Shown here piece after piece: positions 59,356 through 64,000 of a stretch of DNA of 64,000 nucleotides. Within the stretch, counting starts at the first letter, position 1. Each line of letters opens with the position of its first letter. The position numbers and the translations under genes are program-made. The notes beneath the pieces were generated by a model. The model worked only from the letters and a program-made list of their open reading frames with translations, searched no databases and was not told where the DNA came from. The DNA lies in the NCBI GenBank assembly GCA_933207985.1, contig OW240921.1, forward strand, positions 15,624,594-15,688,593. Reading direction: 5' to 3'. Source of the stretch: Pelobates cultripes (lineage: Eukaryota; Chordata; Amphibia; Anura; Pelobatidae).

Positions 59356-62300
59356 CTAGGAGAGAGAAAAATGGCTCTTATTTATTAGGGCATACTATTT
59401 AACCAATGACAGCAGCTTGACATATGTCTTCAGTTGCAGAGAGAGTGCATCAAAATGCATCTTAGCCTGTATAAGATTGTGTGCCTATTAACCTTTTTCC
59501 CCATTTTGTATATCTTATCTCCTTTTTTGTGTCTCTTTACCCCTGTTTCTTACTCCCCCGTGTGTTGTACCTCTCTCGTCTATCTTACCGCCCCTTTCTT
59601 ATGTGTCTTACTCCCCCACTCCAACCACCTTGTGTGTCCTACCTCCCTTGGCATCTCTTGGCATATCTTATTTATCCTCTACTCTGTCTCCAAGAAGTGG
59701 TTCGTTGCTCATTTCCTGCCCCCCTCAAATTACAACAAGCAACTCTATGTTAGAGGAAAAAGATCCTCTACCACTGTTTGCGAGGCAACTCCAACCCACG
59801 GGTGGGAGGCAGCTTTGATCACCCCCCTCCTGCCTATCACACCCGGACATTATGCCCCCCTGAACCAGTGCACACTAAGGCAGCCATCTGCATTATTTTT
59901 TGGCAGCTCCATCTCTGGAGAGGGTTAATTTTTTTGCTGAGGTTAATATAGAATGGACAGGTTAACCTACCCTCTTTCATAAAGGCATACTCATTTTTTT
60001 CACTTAATTTCAATGAAGGCAATCTGGAAGCGAAGTCCCATCAAGTTTTAACCATGCAAGTGAAAACATTGCCGTTTTGCGGAAGGCCATGCTGTCATTG
60101 CAGGGTTTCAATGCCTTTAGTGGCTGTTTCTAAAACAGCTTTTAGAGATGCTTCCTCCGAATAGTCTGCTACTTTAATCCAATGATTTCATAGAGATGAT
60201 CTGATTGGTGCAGTGTGATGATTTGCCGTGCATGCGCACTCGGCTCCCACATTGGATTGGCTAAGATTATTAATCTCGATAAACTCAGCCAATGAGGTGC
60301 AGTTTCCCTATCCAGACCGGAGTTTTGAGGGTAAAAAAGGTAAGTAAAATATCTTGTGGCATTCCGCACTTTGCACCCAAAATAACACTTGCTTTTTATG
60401 GATGAAATTCCCCCCCAAATCTTCTATTTCTTCATATTTAATTCTTGTTTTGTTGGAAGTGGAATTGTATAAGTGCACCGGGGAACCAGGGAACCAGCTA
60501 TAATTACGGCTTTGATTATTTAGGCTGGAGCTAATGGCTCCATTCCATTAAGCCTGGTAAAACAGACATTGTGGCTCAACTGAACACTCCTGGGTTTTTA
60601 CTACAATAAAGGCAGCTTAAGCGGATTCACACTGCGCTTTAAGATGAAGGGGCAATCTATACATATAAGACACAGACATATCATTATGTTACTTAGTTTG
60701 AATGTATACTTTGTGTACGCAAGCATATGCAAAAATAAATGTATTTATAAATAAAACATGCCTTCCTGCATACCCACATATAATGCATTCCTTAGATTAA
60801 AATATAATAAAATGCATTGCTTTTACTAGAGATGGACTTTGCTAAATCCCTTGTCCTCATTGTCCTAAAATTTAGGGTCACCACTGCCAACAATTGGAAC
60901 GTAGTACTGTTCAATGTAAAATGTGGCGATTTAGGATCAAATTGTATAATACCTGGGGAGCAGAGAGCAGCGCGCTATTTATTAAAAGTCCATAATATGT
61001 TACAACAAAAAACAACAGAACAAAATACATAGTGTGAGACTTGCAGTTTGGTTTTTGAGTAGAGTCGCAGGGGGTTATATACTGAGCTCCAGATTGCAAA
61101 ATGCAGTTAGAAGCGCGTGTTCACGTTGGCTATTTTAACTACATCAAATCTTATTTATTAGACACAAAATTGCAGTGAATTGAAGACTGCAAATTTTAGG
61201 CTGAAATAGTCCAAGCTGTGAATATAGCTGAGCTTTTTTCCAAATCCTCTATTTTTGTTGAAATTTTGCAATTCTGTTATCAATTTGCTACAGTTCAGCA
61301 TTGGTGTGTATAGTAAGGTGGCGATTTGTGTCAATTTATGGTTGAAAACCAACGTGATATTAACCCCTTGACTGCTAGGCATGTTAGCCATGGATGTTTG
61401 TGCAGCTCCTAAGCACAGCCTAGAGCTTATTCGGATTCAGTTATTCATTGGAACACAGCATGTTTAGTTTCTTTCTTTTAACAAATATTTAGTGGCCTGT
61501 AGCAGATTTGTTCAAATATTTTTAGTACATCCCCCTGGTCTGAACACGCCGGAGGGAATGTGTAAAAGAAATCTGTTGCAGAAAAACAAAACCATAATTA
61601 GATCTTAAAAATAACTGTTCTTTTTGACTTATCAAACTGGCTTTTCTCCGTTGCATAATTAGCAAATGTTTATTCATTCCATCAAACCCTTTCTAAACAA
61701 TTTTCCTCGCATAGAACAACAAAAGGACACTTCAGGACGGTTTTACCGATTATATGCTTAACCTCTTTACTACCAAAATCGTGTCTACACAATTACAATG
61801 TAACTCACATGCACAGTCATACGTCCGAACACACAGTCATGCCTTCTTCACACTTCAGTTACTCACACACTCACACCCACCCACCACTAACACAGTTGAT
61901 CCACACACTCACACAATCCACTCCCTCACACAGTCTAAAATTATGCACACAAGCAGCCCTTTTACACACATGCACATAATCTTCCCCTACAAACAGTCAC
62001 CTCATACACACACAGTCAACCTCCCAATCACACATGTACACCCACACAGGGTCACCCTCACACACTCAAACATGAGTCATCCATATTCACACAACACCTG
62101 TTTATTAGCAGGAATATACAACAGACAAGAGCTCACCCATTCAGACTGAAAGAAAGGCGTTTTCACATACAGCAGAGGACAGGGATCTTTACAATGAGAA
62201 CAATACAGATGTGGGATTTTTGGCCTAAAGAGCTTGTGTTATCAAGATATATAGATAATTTAAAAAGAAGACTTGAATGCTTGTTTTTGCATTAACAGAA

Positions 62301-63642
62301 TATCCAAGGTTATAGCTGAAATGGATGTAAACAGATTGTGGATCAAAGGAGAAATATGATTGCCATTATGGAGTCAAGAAGTATTTCCCCCACTTTTTGT
62401 GACAATTGTTTTTCTCTTTTTTTTTGTCTTCTTTTGAATCGACAGCATAAAACAATTGGTTTTCAGGGTTGAACTCGAGGAACTTTAGTCTTTTTTCAAC
62501 AAAGACAACTATGTAACTACGTGGCACATAAACAAAACATACACAGCCATGACATAAACATAAACACTTACTCTTGCATATAAAACACACATTAACCAAG
62601 AGATACAAACAATCGCAGTCACAAAAATATACACTAATAGATAAACACAGAGTTATGAATTGCAAGCGTTCCCATATATTCACACACCAATAAACATGCG
62701 CAAACACACAGGCACACATTGTCACAGGAAGAGAGACACAGACAGGGATATGCACTGCCAGACACACAGTAACATACTTTTTAGGCATACGCACATACAC
62801 AATTACACACAAACTAAAAAGACACACACTGTGACTTTTAGTATGTGTGTGTTTTAATGTTTCTGTATGTATCAGATTGTGTGTGCATGTGTGTGTATTA
62901 AGAGGGAACATGAGAGGGTAGTATGGAACTGGCAATGTCATGGTAATATGGTAACATTTACTATACACATTGGGACACTGAGTACATATGGGACAAAAAA
63001 ATATGGGGAATAAATAAGGGAAATTAGAGATTATTATAGAATTAGTGTAGAAAATGACAATGTTACACATTGAGAAATGTTATTTGTTTACAAATCTGTT
63101 TTCTTTATTTGTTAAAACATTTTTTTAAATCTTTCATGTCCAACAAAATTGTTTCATTTTCCATTAAATATAGATAGGGAAATAAAAAAATACATTCAAA
63201 AATTGCTGTCCAGAAAAACAAAATGTTTTTGGTGGTCATGTTTTGACTGTTTATTGCTTGATAGTGAAAGGGTTAATAAACTAATACAACATTAAAATGC
63301 TTCATTTAAAAAGACCAAAACAACAAATATATGTAAACATATTGCTTCTCAATGTCCCCTTGTTGAAGGTTTTCATAGGAATTTGAGCCCCTCCTTCAGT
63401 GCTAATGATGTCATACAGGAAGTTGCTGGAATCTCAGAGCCAAGCTCTGGACTCTGATGCACATAAATGACTGACTTGTGTATAAAAATACACTATCTTA
63501 TGTTCACAGGTTGAATTGCTGTGAGAATGAAAAATTCTTCAGTGACCAGCACTCCATTTACTGAAATAAAATGAAAGTTAATGGAAATGCCGCACTGCGT
63601 CTGAAAAGGTGGTCATTAATTTCCTTTAGTTATTGAACTACT
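59356..63642. other. Upstream intron of iglon5, mostly unremarkable
   Basis: No Ig1-type exon was found on the minus strand. A worn MITE-like piece lies at about 60010-60330 (GGCTGTTTCTAAAACAGC, GCATGCGCACTCGGC, CCAATGAGGTGC). CA/TG-rich low complexity occurs at 61800-62110 and 62570-62900. The 234-codon minus frame at 62366-63070 is low-complexity and shows no domain. Confidence 0.45.
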
Positions 63643-64000
63643 ACCCCATACCTCCCAACATGTCAAATGAGCAAAGAGGGACACTTTCATTTTAGGGGTG
63701 TTAGTGGGGGTGTGATCATGGGCGAGGCTGTTCTGAGAAATGTTTGATTACGGTTTTTAATTTACTAATGAAATATATGTGATTAAATTGTAATTTGGAA
63801 CCAGGGTATCTTATTTAATAAGAATAATTTCTCTACACGTTTAGTGTAGTTTAAAGACACATTACTGGGAGTATTATTGCTGTGGAGCTCTGTTATACAC
63901 TCAGACACATTACTGGGAGTATTATTACTGTGGAGCTCTGTTATACACTCAGTCACATTACTGGGAGTATTATTGCTGTGGAGCTCTGTTATACGCTCAG
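63643..64000 (+). mobile_element. Third copy of the 48-bp-unit transposon, cut by the window edge
   Basis: It starts CCCATACCTCCCAACATGTC, continues GAGGGACACTTTCATTTTAG and GTAGTTTAAAGACACATTAC, then runs into at least three 48-bp units (from 63854) before the end. It has the same flank order as the copy at 38455. How many units follow is unknown. Confidence 0.85.

Noticed and set aside
59434..59928. 164-codon plus-strand frame upstream of the Ig2 exon
   Set aside because: Opposite strand to the gene, low-complexity pyrimidine-rich sequence, no domain.
62366..63070. 234-codon minus-strand frame as the missing Ig1 exon
   Set aside because: No Ig cysteine/tryptophan spacing or IgLON motif; it follows CA/TG-rich low complexity.

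Overview
The window looks like an anuran amphibian chromosome segment. The base composition is AT-rich. Spliced, intron-split coding sequence is sparse. Interspersed repeats dominate: TTAA-flanked MITEs ending in CACTATAG...CCTTTAA, hAT-type elements with 8-bp target duplications, L2/CR1-like LINE tails, a Tc1-like end, a Penelope-like element, and several large minisatellites. No bacterial operons, CRISPR arrays, rRNA or tRNA genes were seen. A run of 100 N at 50999-51098 marks an assembly gap.

The one host gene I can support is an IgLON-family cell-adhesion gene on the minus strand, most like IGLON5. Four consecutive coding exons are readable: 59355-59236 (Ig2, first half), 42606-42475 (Ig2, second half), 35788-35668 (Ig3, first half) and 34577/34574-34423 (Ig3, second half). 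All have consensus splice sites and their phases join exactly (1-1, 1-2, 2-1). The Ig1 and signal-peptide exons must lie beyond position 64000. The last GPI-anchor exon should lie below 34423, but I could not recognise it. The visible introns are about 16.6, 6.7 and 1.1 kb.

Region 1-34400 (3' intron or downstream of the gene) holds a Tc1-like end, a TTAA hairpin MITE, a hAT element with telomere-like repeats next to an unexpanded copy of a repeat-bearing transposon, a 40-bp minisatellite (6.2-6.9 kb), a 2.6-kb minisatellite (7.9-10.55 kb), several MITEs, a 386-bp hAT hairpin (18.3 kb), and a 2.7-kb foldback element with a 1.8-kb hAT inserted in its loop (26.4-29.1 kb). It also holds a decayed protein-coding relic of unknown family (29.6-30.75 kb) and a broken Penelope-like element with reverse transcriptase and GIY-YIG remnants (31.9-33.4 kb).

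Region 34400-59400 (the exons and their introns) holds MITEs, three LINE fragments (one interrupted by two related MITEs), and a transposon whose internal 48-bp unit has expanded to nearly 40 copies (38.5-40.6 kb). It also holds a ~7-kb hAT composite with a perfect 8-bp duplication (49293-56267) that carries four minisatellites, the gap, a nested hAT-like element and a CpG-rich palindrome with an RFX-type X-box. Beyond 59.4 kb the sequence is mostly unremarkable intron, until a third copy of the 48-bp-unit transposon starts at about 63.64 kb and runs off the edge.

The long open frames in this window are repeat artefacts. The main biology is a neural adhesion gene whose introns have been enlarged by nested transposons and by minisatellites growing inside them.
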